This document shows, one piece after another, positions 34,657 to 43,942 of a stretch of DNA of 49,549 nt. The notes under the pieces were generated by a model. That model ran no database searches and was not told the DNA's origin. It worked only from the letters and a program-made list of their open reading frames with translations. How positions within the stretch are numbered: the first letter of the stretch is position 1; each line of letters opens with the position of its first letter. The stretch comes from Alphaproteobacteria bacterium (GTDB lineage Bacteria > Pseudomonadota > Alphaproteobacteria > UBA9219), in assembly GCA_013286365.1 (NCBI GenBank), contig JABDFY010000018.1, forward strand, positions 1-49,549, written 5' to 3'. A program made the position numbers and the translations under genes.

Positions 34657-34660
34657 TAAC

Positions 34661-35365
34661 ATGCACGGTAAGAAATTTCGTAACACGTTAAAGAACGTTG
34701 ATCGTAAAAAGGCTTACAAACTTGATGACGCCATCAAGCTCGTAAAACAAAACGCAGTTCAAGCTGCGCGCAAATTTGACGAAACCGTCGAAATTGCCAT
34801 GAATTTGGGTATCGACACCAAGCTCTCCGACCAATCCGTTCGCGGGATGATACAATTGCCGCATGGAACGGGCAAAAGTATGCGTGTTGCCGTATTTGCC
34901 AAAGGCGAAAAGGCAGACGAAGCTAAAAAAGCTGGCGCTGATGTTGTTGGCGGCGATGATCTTGCCGAAAAAATCATGGGCGGCTTTTCAGACTTCGACC
35001 GTGTTGTAGCGACACCTGATATGATGGGCGTCGTCGGTAAACTTGGTAAGGTTCTTGGCCCCCGCGGTCTTATGCCTAACCCGAAACTTGGCACTGTGAC
35101 ACCGAACGTCGTCGAGGCTATCAAGGCTGCAAAAGCGGGCTCGATTGAATTTCGTGCTGAAAAGGCCGGGATCGTTCAAGCCGGCATCGGCAAAGCAAGT
35201 TTTTCAGAGCAAGCCTTACTCGAGAACGCCCGCAGCTTCATAGCTGCGATTACCAAGGCACGCCCGACCGGCATCAAGGGTACTTATGTTAACCGCATTA
35301 CCATCTCATCAACGATGGGACCGGGTGTGAAAGTTGACATCGCAACTGTGAGCGGCGAAGCCTAA
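34661..35365 (+). CDS. rplA: 50S ribosomal protein L1
   Basis: The 234-residue L1 stalk protein starts at ATG 34661 ([20 protein letters not shown]), five bases after the rplK stop, with GGAG upstream. Motifs: [55 protein letters not shown] and [20 protein letters not shown]. The stop TAA shares bases with the tldD stop on the opposite strand. The usual rplJ-rplL-rpoB-rpoC continuation is absent. Confidence 0.97.
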   Translation: MHGKKFRNTLKNVDRKKAYKLDDAIKLVKQNAVQAARKFDETVEIAMNLGIDTKLSDQSVRGMIQLPHGTGKSMRVAVFAKGEKADEAKKAGADVVGGDDLAEKIMGGFSDFDRVVATPDMMGVVGKLGKVLGPRGLMPNPKLGTVTPNVVEAIKAAKAGSIEFRAEKAGIVQAGIGKASFSEQALLENARSFIAAITKARPTGIKGTYVNRITISSTMGPGVKVDIATVSGEA

Positions 35366-36798
35366 CCAGCTCCTCGTCCGCCAACAGTCATATTTTCAAG
35401 CCGCATAGTCGGTTGGCCAACGCCCACAGGCACACTTTGCCCGTTTTTACCGCATGTACCAATGCCCCCATCGAGTGCGCTATCATCGCCGATCATGGTG
35501 ATATTTTTTAACGCTTCGAAACCAGTTCCAACCAAAGAGGCTCCTTTGACAGGCCGTCCGATTTTGCCGTCTTCGATCTCGTAAGCCTCACTGGCACTGA
35601 AGACAAACTTGCCTGACGTGATATCGACCTGCCCGCCGCCAAAATCGACCGCATAGAGCCCTTTTTTCACAGACGATATGATTTCATCCCGCTTATGTGT
35701 TCCCGAACGCATAATGGTATTGGTCATGCGTGGATAGGGCTGATGGGCAAAACCCTCGCGTCGACCATTACCGGTCGGCTTAACACCCATCAAGCGCGCA
35801 TTAAGCCTATCTTGCATAAATCCCACAAGTATACCGTCTTCAATCAGTGTCGTGCACTGTGATGGCGTACCCTCGTCGTCGATCGTCAACGAACCTCGGC
35901 GTTTGTCGATTGTGCCATCATCGACAACCGTAACACCTGGAGCGGCTACCCTCTGCCCCATCAATCCCGCAAAAGCCGATGTTTTCTTACGATTGAAGTC
36001 CCCTTCCAATCCATGGCCGATAGCTTCATGCAACATAACGCCGGGCCAACCAGGCCCCAACACAACCGTCATTTCCCCTGACGGGGCATCAACCGCCTCA
36101 AGGTTAAGTAGTGATTTTCGCAAGGCTTCATCAGCAAGGCCTTGCCATTCCGCGGGATCAAACCACCGCGCATATTCAAGCCGACCGCCGCCACCTGTTC
36201 CGCCTGCCTCTATGCGCTCGCCTTGCCGCGTAACAATAGAAACATTGAGGCGCACCAAAGGTCTAATATCAGCCGCGCGCCAACCATTGGCCCGAATAAT
36301 CTGTACCGCTTGCCAAACACCGGAGAGCGAGATGCTTACCTGATGAATACGGCTATCGCGCGCCCGGATATAAGCGTCAATATTTTGCAAAAGTTTAATT
36401 TTTTCCTCGAAACTCTTGCCCATTAAAGGATTTTGGTCATCGTAGAGATGGTGGTTAGTCCCTACAGGTGCCTCAGCCATAGTTCCGGCATAACCGCTTT
36501 TGACTGCCTTGACCGTTTCTGCTGCACGTTTGATGGCTTTTTCATCCAGATTTACAGCATGGGCATAACCCGTTGTATCGCCAGCAACAGAACGCAGACC
36601 GAAACCCTGCGTTGTATCAAAGCTGGCGCTTTTTAGTTTGCCATCGTCCCATACAAAACCTTCGGATTGATTATATTCGAGGAAAAGCTCGCCATCGTCG
36701 CCACCCTTGAGCGCATCGCTTACAATGCGCTCCACGGCCGAACGATCTAGGCCTGTGTTTTCGAAAAAAAGTTCATCTGTTCGTTGCAGAGAAGACAT
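35362..36798 (-). CDS. tldD: Metalloprotease TldD
   Basis: The 478-residue protein is the catalytic partner of the TldD/TldE heterodimer that degrades unfolded peptides and matures some RiPP-type peptides. The zinc motif [11 protein letters not shown] (HExxxH) is present, with the distal Cys in [20 protein letters not shown]. Other blocks: [40 protein letters not shown]. The start has AGGAG upstream. It converges with rplA with a four-base shared end (35362-35365). A tldE/pmbA partner is not in the window. Confidence 0.95.
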   Translation of the reverse strand: MSSLQRTDELFFENTGLDRSAVERIVSDALKGGDDGELFLEYNQSEGFVWDDGKLKSASFDTTQGFGLRSVAGDTTGYAHAVNLDEKAIKRAAETVKAVKSGYAGTMAEAPVGTNHHLYDDQNPLMGKSFEEKIKLLQNIDAYIRARDSRIHQVSISLSGVWQAVQIIRANGWRAADIRPLVRLNVSIVTRQGERIEAGGTGGGGRLEYARWFDPAEWQGLADEALRKSLLNLEAVDAPSGEMTVVLGPGWPGVMLHEAIGHGLEGDFNRKKTSAFAGLMGQRVAAPGVTVVDDGTIDKRRGSLTIDDEGTPSQCTTLIEDGILVGFMQDRLNARLMGVKPTGNGRREGFAHQPYPRMTNTIMRSGTHKRDEIISSVKKGLYAVDFGGGQVDITSGKFVFSASEAYEIEDGKIGRPVKGASLVGTGFEALKNITMIGDDSALDGGIGTCGKNGQSVPVGVGQPTMRLENMTVGGRGAG

Positions 36799-36811
36799 CT
36801 AAACTCCTAAG

Positions 36812-39391
36812 TTAACTTGCTTGACCCAAAACATCTTTTACTTTGCTGGCCAACTGTTTCAGCGTGAAGGGCTTACTGAGAAAATTAATGACCTCGCCTG
36901 ATTTAAACTGTTCCCGCAAACGATCTTCAGTATATCCCGACACAAATACGACTTTCATATTAGGCCAACTTTCTCGGATATGCTTATAGAGCGTAGGCCC
37001 ATCCATTTGCGGCATGACGACGTCAGTAACAGTTAAGTCTATCTTCTCGCCTTCCTTATTGAGGATAGCCAAAGCTTCTTCACCACTTCGCGCTTCATGG
37101 ACATTATAGCCTTTATTTCGTAAGGCGCGGCCAGAAAAGACACGAACGGCATCTTCGTCCTCCACAAGTAAGATGGTGCCGGCGCCGGTAAGGTCAAGCC
37201 CTTGTTTTTCCTCGCGAGCCTCTTCAACCGGCGCTTCTTCGGTTTTACCATCATCGACATAAGTTGGCAGATATATGGTGAAAGTGGAACCTTTGTTGGG
37301 TTGACTATCTACGCCAACAAAACCACCTGTTTGACGAACGATGCCGTAGACGGTCGATAGTCCAAGGCCGGTGCCCGAGCCGACTTCTTTTGTTGAAAAG
37401 AACGGCTCGAATATGCGTTGCAGGTTTTCTTTAGGTATTCCGACACCGGTATCCATGACCTCGATAACCACGTAATCGCCAGGGGGCATTTCATCTTGAC
37501 CGCGCAAGACGGCCTTAGTTTGCTTGACACTGTTGGTGCGGATCGTCACGGAGCCGCCATTGGGCATGGCGTCGCGCGCATTGACAACAAGATTTATAAT
37601 CACCTGCTCAAGCTGCCCTTGGTCAACCTTAACTAATCCGACATCACGACCATGGATCATTTCAAGCTTAATTTGCGCGCCTATAAGACGCCGCAAAAGA
37701 TTAGTCAGTTCAGATAATACGTCGATAAGATTAAGAACTTTTGGTTGCAGTGTCTGCTGACGAGAAAAGGCCAACAACTGCCGGACAAGGTTCGCCGCAC
37801 GATTGCCATTCTGCTTAATTTGCATGATGTCTGCGAAACTTTGATCGCCTGGCTTATGTCGCTGTAACAAGAGATCACAGAACCCAATCATTGCTGTTAG
37901 AAGATTGTTGAAGTCATGGGCCACACCACCAGCTAGCTGGCCGATAGCTTGCATTTTCTGAGACTGAGCAAATTGAACTTCGAGTTTCTTCTGTTCAGTG
38001 GCGTCGATAAAGTAAAGCATCAATCCCTGTTCAGAGACCTCCTCTGCCTTGCCACCACCCATGTTGAAACGCTTAACGAATATATGTGTTATGGTTTCGC
38101 GATCAGCTGCCATATGAACTTCGAGTGGCTTTTTGAGGTCGGCGCCGCCAAGTACTTCAGCAAGTCGGGCCATTGTCGATGGACGATCTTGAAGTACAAT
38201 CAGATCCGCCATCGGCAACCCTATGATGCCCTCGCGTGGACGCCGCATAACACCGTAAAAGGCGTGGTTACATTCTAAGACTGTATATTTGCTATCAAGC
38301 AAAAGAATGCCGATGGGCGCTTCGGCGAACAAACGTTGAAACCTATATTCGGAAACTGAAAGGGCCTGTTGCCATTGGCGTTCAGGTGACAGATCACGTA
38401 CGATCGAACGGGTGCGTAAAGTTTTTCCGTCTTCGCCCATAACAACCGTTTGCGTAATCGCCACGGGAAATAACTGTCCATCCCGACGACGCATAACAAC
38501 TTCACCGTGCAGTTCTCCCTGAGCACCACCGGCTACCGCGTGCGCGGGAACGCCTTTGGCCGGTTCATTAAGAACATCGCGCAACCGCACATCACCTTTG
38601 ACCAATTCTTCCGGCGTCACCTGCAGCCATTCAGCTAACGTGCGGTTAACGAAGCGAAACCTTCCGTGCTGATCAACCGAATAAATTCCGACGGGCGCAT
38701 GCGCCATAAAATCGAGCAATTTATTCTGCTCATCGCGCATAGCGCGTTCCATACGCCTACGCTCACTGATATCTTCAAAACGCCAGTGATAGAAACCGCC
38801 GTAACCTTCTAAAGGACGAGAGACGATACGGCGCCATTCGACTACCTTGCCGCCCCGAATGACGGGTAATTCAGCAATGCCGGGCTGGCCTTTCTGCAAG
38901 GTAGCTTTGACTTGTTTGAATTCTGCCGTCACGGCAGGATTTGCCGAAAAACGTGATGCCAAGGCTTGTTCGGCATTTTGCTTGCCAATATCGATCCATC
39001 CACGGAAAGCCCGATTGGCGAGAACGGCATTACCTTTTTCATCGGTAATGATTTGCGGAGTTAATACACTATGGAAAGCCTCACGCAGCAATATCTCCTG
39101 ATTGGCGTCATGACGTATTTGGCGTAACTGCCAACTCGTAACCCAAGCCGTGACAAAGAGAAGCAAAGCCACAACAAAGCTAAGAATGACGCCGACAACA
39201 CCGGGTATAAGATAGGGTACAACCACAGCCAGGGTGCCAAGGCCTGTTAGTGCTCCAAGACCCATGAGAACGCGCCGCAGCCAAGGAGAAGACATCGTCG
39301 AGGTTGGTGGCGTGGACAACGCACCCGCTGGTGGGGCGTGGGCTGACGGAGAGCTTGGCTTTCTAGCCTTCAATATTTCTTTCAAAGCCAT
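36812..39391 (-). CDS. cckA: CckA-type hybrid histidine kinase (cell cycle kinase)
   Basis: The 859-residue membrane kinase has two N-terminal transmembrane helices (about 38-58 and 60-85), three PAS-like domains (about 103-210, 225-335, 350-465), a HisKA domain with H492 in GGVAHDFNNLLTAMIGFCDL, an HATPase domain (NARDAMPNGG, DTGVGIP, GTGLGLSTVYG), and a receiver with D790 (VTDVVMPQMDGP). This is the domain order of CckA, which via ChpT controls CtrA and thereby flagellar and cell-cycle genes in alphaproteobacteria. It lies between flhB and tldD, close downstream of the flagellar export operon in the same orientation, as in many Rhodospirillales. Confidence 0.95.
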   Translation of the reverse strand: MALKEILKARKPSSPSAHAPPAGALSTPPTSTMSSPWLRRVLMGLGALTGLGTLAVVVPYLIPGVVGVILSFVVALLLFVTAWVTSWQLRQIRHDANQEILLREAFHSVLTPQIITDEKGNAVLANRAFRGWIDIGKQNAEQALASRFSANPAVTAEFKQVKATLQKGQPGIAELPVIRGGKVVEWRRIVSRPLEGYGGFYHWRFEDISERRRMERAMRDEQNKLLDFMAHAPVGIYSVDQHGRFRFVNRTLAEWLQVTPEELVKGDVRLRDVLNEPAKGVPAHAVAGGAQGELHGEVVMRRRDGQLFPVAITQTVVMGEDGKTLRTRSIVRDLSPERQWQQALSVSEYRFQRLFAEAPIGILLLDSKYTVLECNHAFYGVMRRPREGIIGLPMADLIVLQDRPSTMARLAEVLGGADLKKPLEVHMAADRETITHIFVKRFNMGGGKAEEVSEQGLMLYFIDATEQKKLEVQFAQSQKMQAIGQLAGGVAHDFNNLLTAMIGFCDLLLQRHKPGDQSFADIMQIKQNGNRAANLVRQLLAFSRQQTLQPKVLNLIDVLSELTNLLRRLIGAQIKLEMIHGRDVGLVKVDQGQLEQVIINLVVNARDAMPNGGSVTIRTNSVKQTKAVLRGQDEMPPGDYVVIEVMDTGVGIPKENLQRIFEPFFSTKEVGSGTGLGLSTVYGIVRQTGGFVGVDSQPNKGSTFTIYLPTYVDDGKTEEAPVEEAREEKQGLDLTGAGTILLVEDEDAVRVFSGRALRNKGYNVHEARSGEEALAILNKEGEKIDLTVTDVVMPQMDGPTLYKHIRESWPNMKVVFVSGYTEDRLREQFKSGEVINFLSKPFTLKQLASKVKDVLGQAS

Positions 39392-39426
39392 AACAGGCTC
39401 AAGAGGGCTAAATTTGTGTGCATGGC

Positions 39427-40494
39427 TTAGAATTTCCGTTTTTTAAGCTTGTAAACAAATGAAATCACTTCGGCTACAGCGCGATAATGCTGGGTAGGTA
39501 TCTCCTGGTCAATCTCCACGGTTTCATAGAGCGCCCGCGCCAATGGTGGATTGCTTACGAGTGGAATCTCGTGTTCGTCAGCGACGTCACGAATACGATC
39601 GGCGACTCGGTTAATGCCCTTAGCTAACACCACAGGGGCTGACATTTTGGTATTATCATATTTCAAGGCAATGGCGTAATGGGTGGGATTAGTAACGATG
39701 ACATCGGCCTTGGGAACTTGTGCCATCATGCGTTTACGTGCTTTTTCGATACGGATCTGGCGCAAGCGATTTTTGATAAGCGGATCACCTTCTTGCTGTC
39801 TATATTCGTCTTTGACTTCTGTTTTCGTCATCCGCAGACTTTTGTAATAGCTGTATCTTTGAAAAATTAGGTCTCCGATAGCAATAAAGGAAAATACAAT
39901 CATGAGCATAATGATTAGATGGATGGCTTGATGATGCATATAATGCATCGTGTCAATTAAATCACGCCCGGCAAATTGCGGGAGTTCCTGCACAATCGGG
40001 AGCAATACGAAAAACGTCATCGTTCCCAAAACAATCAACTTGCCAAAACTTTTCCCAAGTTCAACGAGTGCCGTCGTAGAAAATAATCTTTTCAATCCGG
40101 GTAAAAAAAGTACGCGCTCAAAATTAATCTGGATCAGCTCTACCGATGCAAATAATCCAGTTTGGATCATAGTTCCAAGAACTGCAGCAGCGGCAAGAAT
40201 GGCAAATATAATAAGGGTGGCGAGGCCAACATGGAGCATGGTGTGATAAAATACCGTCTGCAAGCCAAAACCTTCGAGACTAATCGCATCTGGCATTTCA
40301 AGAAATACCCTTAGGGTTGACACGAGTTGCGATGCCATTGGCGGTGCCGCAAAGGACGTAACAATTAAAATACCAACAAAAAGTATCCAATTGGCCATCT
40401 CACGACTGATCGGCAACTGACCGCGATCACGCGCTTCACCAAGTCGCTTGCCAGTTGGAGATTCTGTTTTTTGATCCTGATCTTCTTCGGCCAT
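39427..40494 (-). CDS. flhB: Flagellar export switch protein FlhB
   Basis: The 355-residue export-gate component has four transmembrane helices in the first 210 residues and a cytoplasmic C-domain with the autocleavage site N269-P-T-H272 (VTNPTHYAIALKY). Other motifs: DQDQKTESPTGKRLGEARDR at the N-terminus and KDEYRQQEGDPLIKNRLRQI. Cleavage switches export specificity from hook to filament. It is the last flagellar gene of this operon before cckA. Confidence 0.97.
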   Translation of the reverse strand: MAEEDQDQKTESPTGKRLGEARDRGQLPISREMANWILFVGILIVTSFAAPPMASQLVSTLRVFLEMPDAISLEGFGLQTVFYHTMLHVGLATLIIFAILAAAAVLGTMIQTGLFASVELIQINFERVLFLPGLKRLFSTTALVELGKSFGKLIVLGTMTFFVLLPIVQELPQFAGRDLIDTMHYMHHQAIHLIIMLMIVFSFIAIGDLIFQRYSYYKSLRMTKTEVKDEYRQQEGDPLIKNRLRQIRIEKARKRMMAQVPKADVIVTNPTHYAIALKYDNTKMSAPVVLAKGINRVADRIRDVADEHEIPLVSNPPLARALYETVEIDQEIPTQHYRAVAEVISFVYKLKKRKF

Positions 40495-40503
40495 TTCTGC
40501 CTG

Positions 40504-41277
40504 TCAGTGTCCCGGAAATGTACTAAGGGTCCTGTCGAAATATTGCAGCCATACTGTCATAATTCCAGCGACGGAAACGGCCAATAATACGAGTCCGCCC
40601 CATATCTGTACGGGCAGCATGACCAAGAAGAGCTGCACTTGAGGCATAAGTTTTTGCATCATGCCTAAGGCCACGTACATTAATAAACCAACAACTAGAA
40701 ATGGCGTCGAAAGCTGAATGCCTACCATGAAACTTCGGTCCATGAGCTGAATGAGGCTTTGCGCAATATCGCCAGGCTGCAAAGTATCACCTGGAGGAAA
40801 AATATTGTAAGTCGCAACAAGGCTCCTGATTAACATGTGATCTAGCCCAGATATAAAAAGCAAAGTCACGCCCGTGATGCTCAGAAACGCGCTCGGCAAC
40901 GGACTTTGTGAAGCAAGCACCGGATTGAGGATCATGGCGTTCGATAGCCCCATCTGAACCGCCACAATTGATCCTACAGTCTCGAGGCAGTTCATAATCA
41001 ATCGCAAGATAGTGCCAAAAAATATGCCAACGAGGATCTCAAAGAATATCACGAAAGCGAGACCGGATGGTGTAGCGGGAGCAGCTGGCAGACTTGGCAT
41101 GAGGGGTTCAAGCATAATAAAACTCAACGAAGCCGCAAACATCAAACGCATTCGGACAGGAACATATGTCTCGCCAATGCCAGGAAAAAGTATAAGGGCA
41201 GAGCCAAGGCGTGAGAAAATAAAAAGGAACGGGAAAAGATGACCGGAAAATGCTTTTCCGATATTGACCGACGTCAT
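40504..41277 (-). CDS. fliR: Flagellar export gate protein FliR
   Basis: The polytopic protein of about 257 residues (start ATG 41277; GTG at 41286 is an alternative) shows FRIGSAL-like FIFSRLGSALILFPGIGE, VPVRMRLMFAASLSFIMLEP, NCLETVGSIVAVQMGLSNA and a final MPQVQLFLVMLPVQIWGGL typical of FliR. It lies between fliQ and flhB with short spacings, as part of the export-gate set. Confidence 0.94.
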   Translation of the reverse strand: MTSVNIGKAFSGHLFPFLFIFSRLGSALILFPGIGETYVPVRMRLMFAASLSFIMLEPLMPSLPAAPATPSGLAFVIFFEILVGIFFGTILRLIMNCLETVGSIVAVQMGLSNAMILNPVLASQSPLPSAFLSITGVTLLFISGLDHMLIRSLVATYNIFPPGDTLQPGDIAQSLIQLMDRSFMVGIQLSTPFLVVGLLMYVALGMMQKLMPQVQLFLVMLPVQIWGGLVLLAVSVAGIMTVWLQYFDRTLSTFPGH

Positions 41278-41295
41278 CGCCGCCACCCGGTGCAG

Positions 41296-41574
41296 CTACT
41301 CATTACTCATACCGATTTGTACAATTCGGTCGCTAAGTGATTGTGTAAAGCTGCCAAGCGTTGCCATCATAAATGGCAACAGCCAAAGTGTGAGGGCAAA
41401 AATGGTTAACATTTTTGGAATAAAAGTCAGCGTCATTTCCTGAATTTGTGTCACCGCTTGTAACAACGAAACAATGACGCCAACAACGAGGCCTGCCAAC
41501 AAAATGGGCCCGACCACCTTGAGCATAACAATGATGGCTTGACGGCAAATCTCGATAACTTCGACTTCATTCAT
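41296..41574 (-). CDS. fliQ: Flagellar export gate protein FliQ
   Basis: The 92-residue two-helix protein shows VLKVVGPILLAGLVVGVIVS with LLQAVTQIQEMTLTFIPKML, the standard FliQ signature. It is placed between fliE and fliR. Confidence 0.96.
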   Translation of the reverse strand: MNEVEVIEICRQAIIVMLKVVGPILLAGLVVGVIVSLLQAVTQIQEMTLTFIPKMLTIFALTLWLLPFMMATLGSFTQSLSDRIVQIGMSNE

Positions 41575-41691
41575 GGCGGATATATGATCTGAAATAGTTG
41601 ATTGAGAACCAGATTACAGCCAGCACGGCCTAGAAAACAATACCACTTAAAAACAAGTCTAACAGAGGCTGTCTCGGCTCTTGCTGTCAGA

Positions 41692-42000
41692 CTAAATTGC
41701 TGTGCGGGAAATTTCTTGATAAGCAGCGATGATCTTATCGCGTATCGATACAACCTGGGTCAGCATCATTTCAGCACTGTTAATAGAAGCCACCGTGCTG
41801 GCTAAATCAGCCTTTCCTGTTGCCGCCGCTGCCGCCGCCTCTTCGCCTTCTTTCATCGTGCCAACGGCATCGGTCGCAAAACTCTTAAGGGCATCAGCAA
41901 AGCTACCGCCGCCAGATTCCGTTGCGCTTGCTTTGCCGGCCGACATAGCGCCTGGTGATTGACGATAAGCAGCAAGTGCATCACCAACATTTACAACCAT
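41692..42000 (-). CDS. fliE: Flagellar hook-basal body protein FliE
   Basis: The protein of about 102 residues (start ATG 42000 with GGGGAG upstream; the longer frame enters flgC) joins the MS ring to the proximal rod. Motifs are GGGSFADALKSFATDAVGTM and the C-terminal LASTVASINSAEMMLTQVVS with RDKIIAAYQEISRTAI (consensus ...vRdKvv.AYqEi.rM.I). It follows flgC by 13 bases. Confidence 0.93.
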   Translation of the reverse strand: MVVNVGDALAAYRQSPGAMSAGKASATESGGGSFADALKSFATDAVGTMKEGEEAAAAAATGKADLASTVASINSAEMMLTQVVSIRDKIIAAYQEISRTAI

Positions 42001-42013
42001 GGTCGATCTCCCC

Positions 42014-42427
42014 TTATTGCAATAATCCAATAGTATGCACCATCATGGTGCGAGCCGCTTCGATGACATCTAGATTAGCCTCGTAGGATCGCTGCGCATC
42101 GTGCATGTCCATCATTTCAGTTAACGGCTGTACATTCGGCATTTGAACATAACCATCTTTGTCGGCCGCGGGGTTTGACGGATCGTATTTCCTGCTGAAG
42201 GCAGATTTATCTGTCGAAACGCCACCAACCTTAATTTTATTGGCGCCTAGCGCCTTATCGAATTCGTTCTTGAACGTTATTACTTGGCGCCGGTAAGGCT
42301 GCCCAGTCGGCGATGACGCCGTCGTATTCGCGTTAGCAATATTCTCAGCTATAATCTTGAGACGCTGATCCTGCGCCTGAAGCGCTGCGCTTGAGATAGC
42401 AAATATTTTGTTCGTATCATTATCCAT
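42014..42427 (-). CDS. flgC: Flagellar proximal rod protein FlgC
   Basis: The 137-residue rod protein has the N-terminal heptad region LKIIAENIANANTTASSPTG with YRRQVITFKNEF, and the C-terminal YVQMPNVQPLTEMMDMHDAQ and RSYEANLDVIEAARTMM, as in FlgC. It is the second gene of the operon after flgB. Confidence 0.95.
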   Translation of the reverse strand: MDNDTNKIFAISSAALQAQDQRLKIIAENIANANTTASSPTGQPYRRQVITFKNEFDKALGANKIKVGGVSTDKSAFSRKYDPSNPAADKDGYVQMPNVQPLTEMMDMHDAQRSYEANLDVIEAARTMMVHTIGLLQ

Positions 42428-42444
42428 GACTAATTTTTCTCTGT

Positions 42445-42840
42445 TCAGCTGCCTTTAACGGCAATACGAAACCAACCCATAATTTTGTGATAGAGCGAAG
42501 CAACTTCCTGATGGTCGATTGTCGTTTGCGAAACGAGCATCATCTGTTGCTCGACATCGACGGCATTACCGGACGGTAAGGTCTCGAATGACTTCATCGC
42601 TTTTGCCGATGCATTAACACCAGACATACTTGCAGGCGTTATATGCCGCGGGTCAGTTACCATCATACCGGTGCTGACCTGGTGTAAAGTGTCATGAAAA
42701 CTAAAGGGCGCGAGATCCTTCGGTTTGTATCCAGGCGTCGTCTCATTCGCAACATTTTCGGCAAGAACAGCCTGCCTCTTACTGAGGTACGACATTCTCT
42801 CTTTCAGCAAGCCGAGAAGGCCATCACTGTTCATATCCAT
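42445..42840 (-). CDS. flgB: Flagellar proximal rod protein FlgB
   Basis: The protein has 131 residues from the ATG at 42840, which has AGGAG about eight bases upstream. An upstream extension of the frame (to 42909) has no family similarity. Motifs are YLSKRQAVLAENVANETTPGY and DVEQQMMLVSQTTIDHQEVA. It is the first gene of the minus-strand flagellar operon, divergent from the FlhB-C-like gene with a 152-base gap likely to hold both promoters. Confidence 0.93.
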   Translation of the reverse strand: MDMNSDGLLGLLKERMSYLSKRQAVLAENVANETTPGYKPKDLAPFSFHDTLHQVSTGMMVTDPRHITPASMSGVNASAKAMKSFETLPSGNAVDVEQQMMLVSQTTIDHQEVASLYHKIMGWFRIAVKGS

Positions 42841-42992
42841 CTGGTATCTCCTGTCACTGGATGTGACAAAGTCCCCGCCATAGGCCACATGTGCGTTTTT
42901 GCAACACACCGGGGCATTTTGAGCCCTGGAATTTTAATAAATGGTAAATAGCGGCGGTTTGCCTTCATGGCATTCTGCGCTAGGCTGAAAAA

Positions 42993-43343
42993 ATGGCTGA
43001 GAATCAAGACCCTTCCTCCCCCTTTAAGCCTGCCAAGCCCGTGTTAGGGAAACAGGTCGCTGTTGCCATACAAGGCGGTGACGAATCGAATCCTCAATCC
43101 CTGCCAAAGATTATAGCGTCCGGACGGGGAAAGCTAGCAGAACAGATTTTAGAGCTGGCCTTCGCCAAAGGCATCAAGGTACGCGAAGATGCGGATCTGG
43201 CAGAATTGCTTGCAACGCTCGATCTTGATACCCCGATACCCAGCGAGGCCATTGTGGCGGTTGCCGAAATACTTTCCAAAGTCTATGAAGCCAATGCCCA
43301 TATCACGCAATTAGGCGCGGACTCGAAAGAAGGTCAATCATGA
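42993..43343 (+). CDS. FlhB C-terminal-domain homologue (FlhX-type)
   Basis: The 116-residue cytoplasmic protein resembles the C-terminal export-switch domain of FlhB: KQVAVAIQGGDESNPQSLPK, IIASGRGKLAEQILELAFAK and GIKVREDADLAELLATLDLD, IPSEAIVAVAEILSKVY. The NPTH cleavage site is missing: the strand is KIIASGRG where NPTHYAVA would precede. Such stand-alone copies accompany the full FlhB in many bacteria and may regulate or substitute part of its switch function. It overlaps the next gene by ATGA. Confidence 0.82.
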   Translation: MAENQDPSSPFKPAKPVLGKQVAVAIQGGDESNPQSLPKIIASGRGKLAEQILELAFAKGIKVREDADLAELLATLDLDTPIPSEAIVAVAEILSKVYEANAHITQLGADSKEGQS

Positions 43344-43624
43344 CTATGCCGCTACCGCCAGAATCAGACGTTCTGGAAGAACTTTCGATTCTAAAAAAGT
43401 ACTTCAAGAGCGTTCATGACGAACTTAGAAATGGACAAGTTGTCGATATAACCGGTTTTGATAGGCGTATTACTGCCGTTTGCCTTGCTATACAAAAACT
43501 TGCGCCCGATATGCAGAAGCAGTGCCTGCCTGAGTTAACTGATTTTATCCAGCAACTTGACAACTATGGCGAAGATTTACGCCGACTTAAAGGCATCCCG
43601 AACTCTGATGCGGATAAAAGTTGA
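43340..43624 (+). CDS. Small protein of the flagellar operon, possibly FliT/chaperone-like
   Basis: The 94-residue all-helical protein starts in the ATGA overlap with the FlhB-C-like gene and ends just before fliO. Segments are LEELSILKKYFKSVHDELRN, ITGFDRRITAVCLAIQKLA and LPELTDFIQQLDNYGEDLRR. The size, helical prediction and position resemble small flagellar export chaperones, but I see no decisive motif, so the function is left open. Confidence 0.6.
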   Translation: MTMPLPPESDVLEELSILKKYFKSVHDELRNGQVVDITGFDRRITAVCLAIQKLAPDMQKQCLPELTDFIQQLDNYGEDLRRLKGIPNSDADKS

Positions 43625-43942
43625 ATGATAAACCCAGATGTTGAGAGCGTTTCATGGCTGCGCGTCGTTTTGGCAATAGCCATCGTTTCCGGGTTGATCG
43701 GTCTTATGAGTTATGGCCTTAAATATGCGACAACGCATGGTTTAGTTATGCCGCGCATGAGTAAATCAAAAAGACTTAAACTTGTTGAAACATTAGTTTT
43801 GGATGGCAGGCGGCGCCTAGTCATCGTTCAACGCGACAACACCGAACACCTTCTACTTCTCAGCCTCAATCAAGATATCGTAGTTGAAGCGCACCTTAAT
43901 GCCAATCATACTGCCCCTTCTAAAACCAGGAGCAATGTATAA
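43625..43942 (+). CDS. fliO: Flagellar biosynthesis protein FliO
   Basis: The 105-residue protein has one transmembrane helix (VVLAIAIVSGLIGLMSYGLK), then a basic stretch and a beta-rich domain with KRLKLVETLVLDGRRRLVIV and QRDNTEHLLLLSLNQDIVVE, typical of FliO, which assists FliP assembly. Its stop shares bases with the fliP start (TAATG). Confidence 0.9.
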   Translation: MINPDVESVSWLRVVLAIAIVSGLIGLMSYGLKYATTHGLVMPRMSKSKRLKLVETLVLDGRRRLVIVQRDNTEHLLLLSLNQDIVVEAHLNANHTAPSKTRSNV

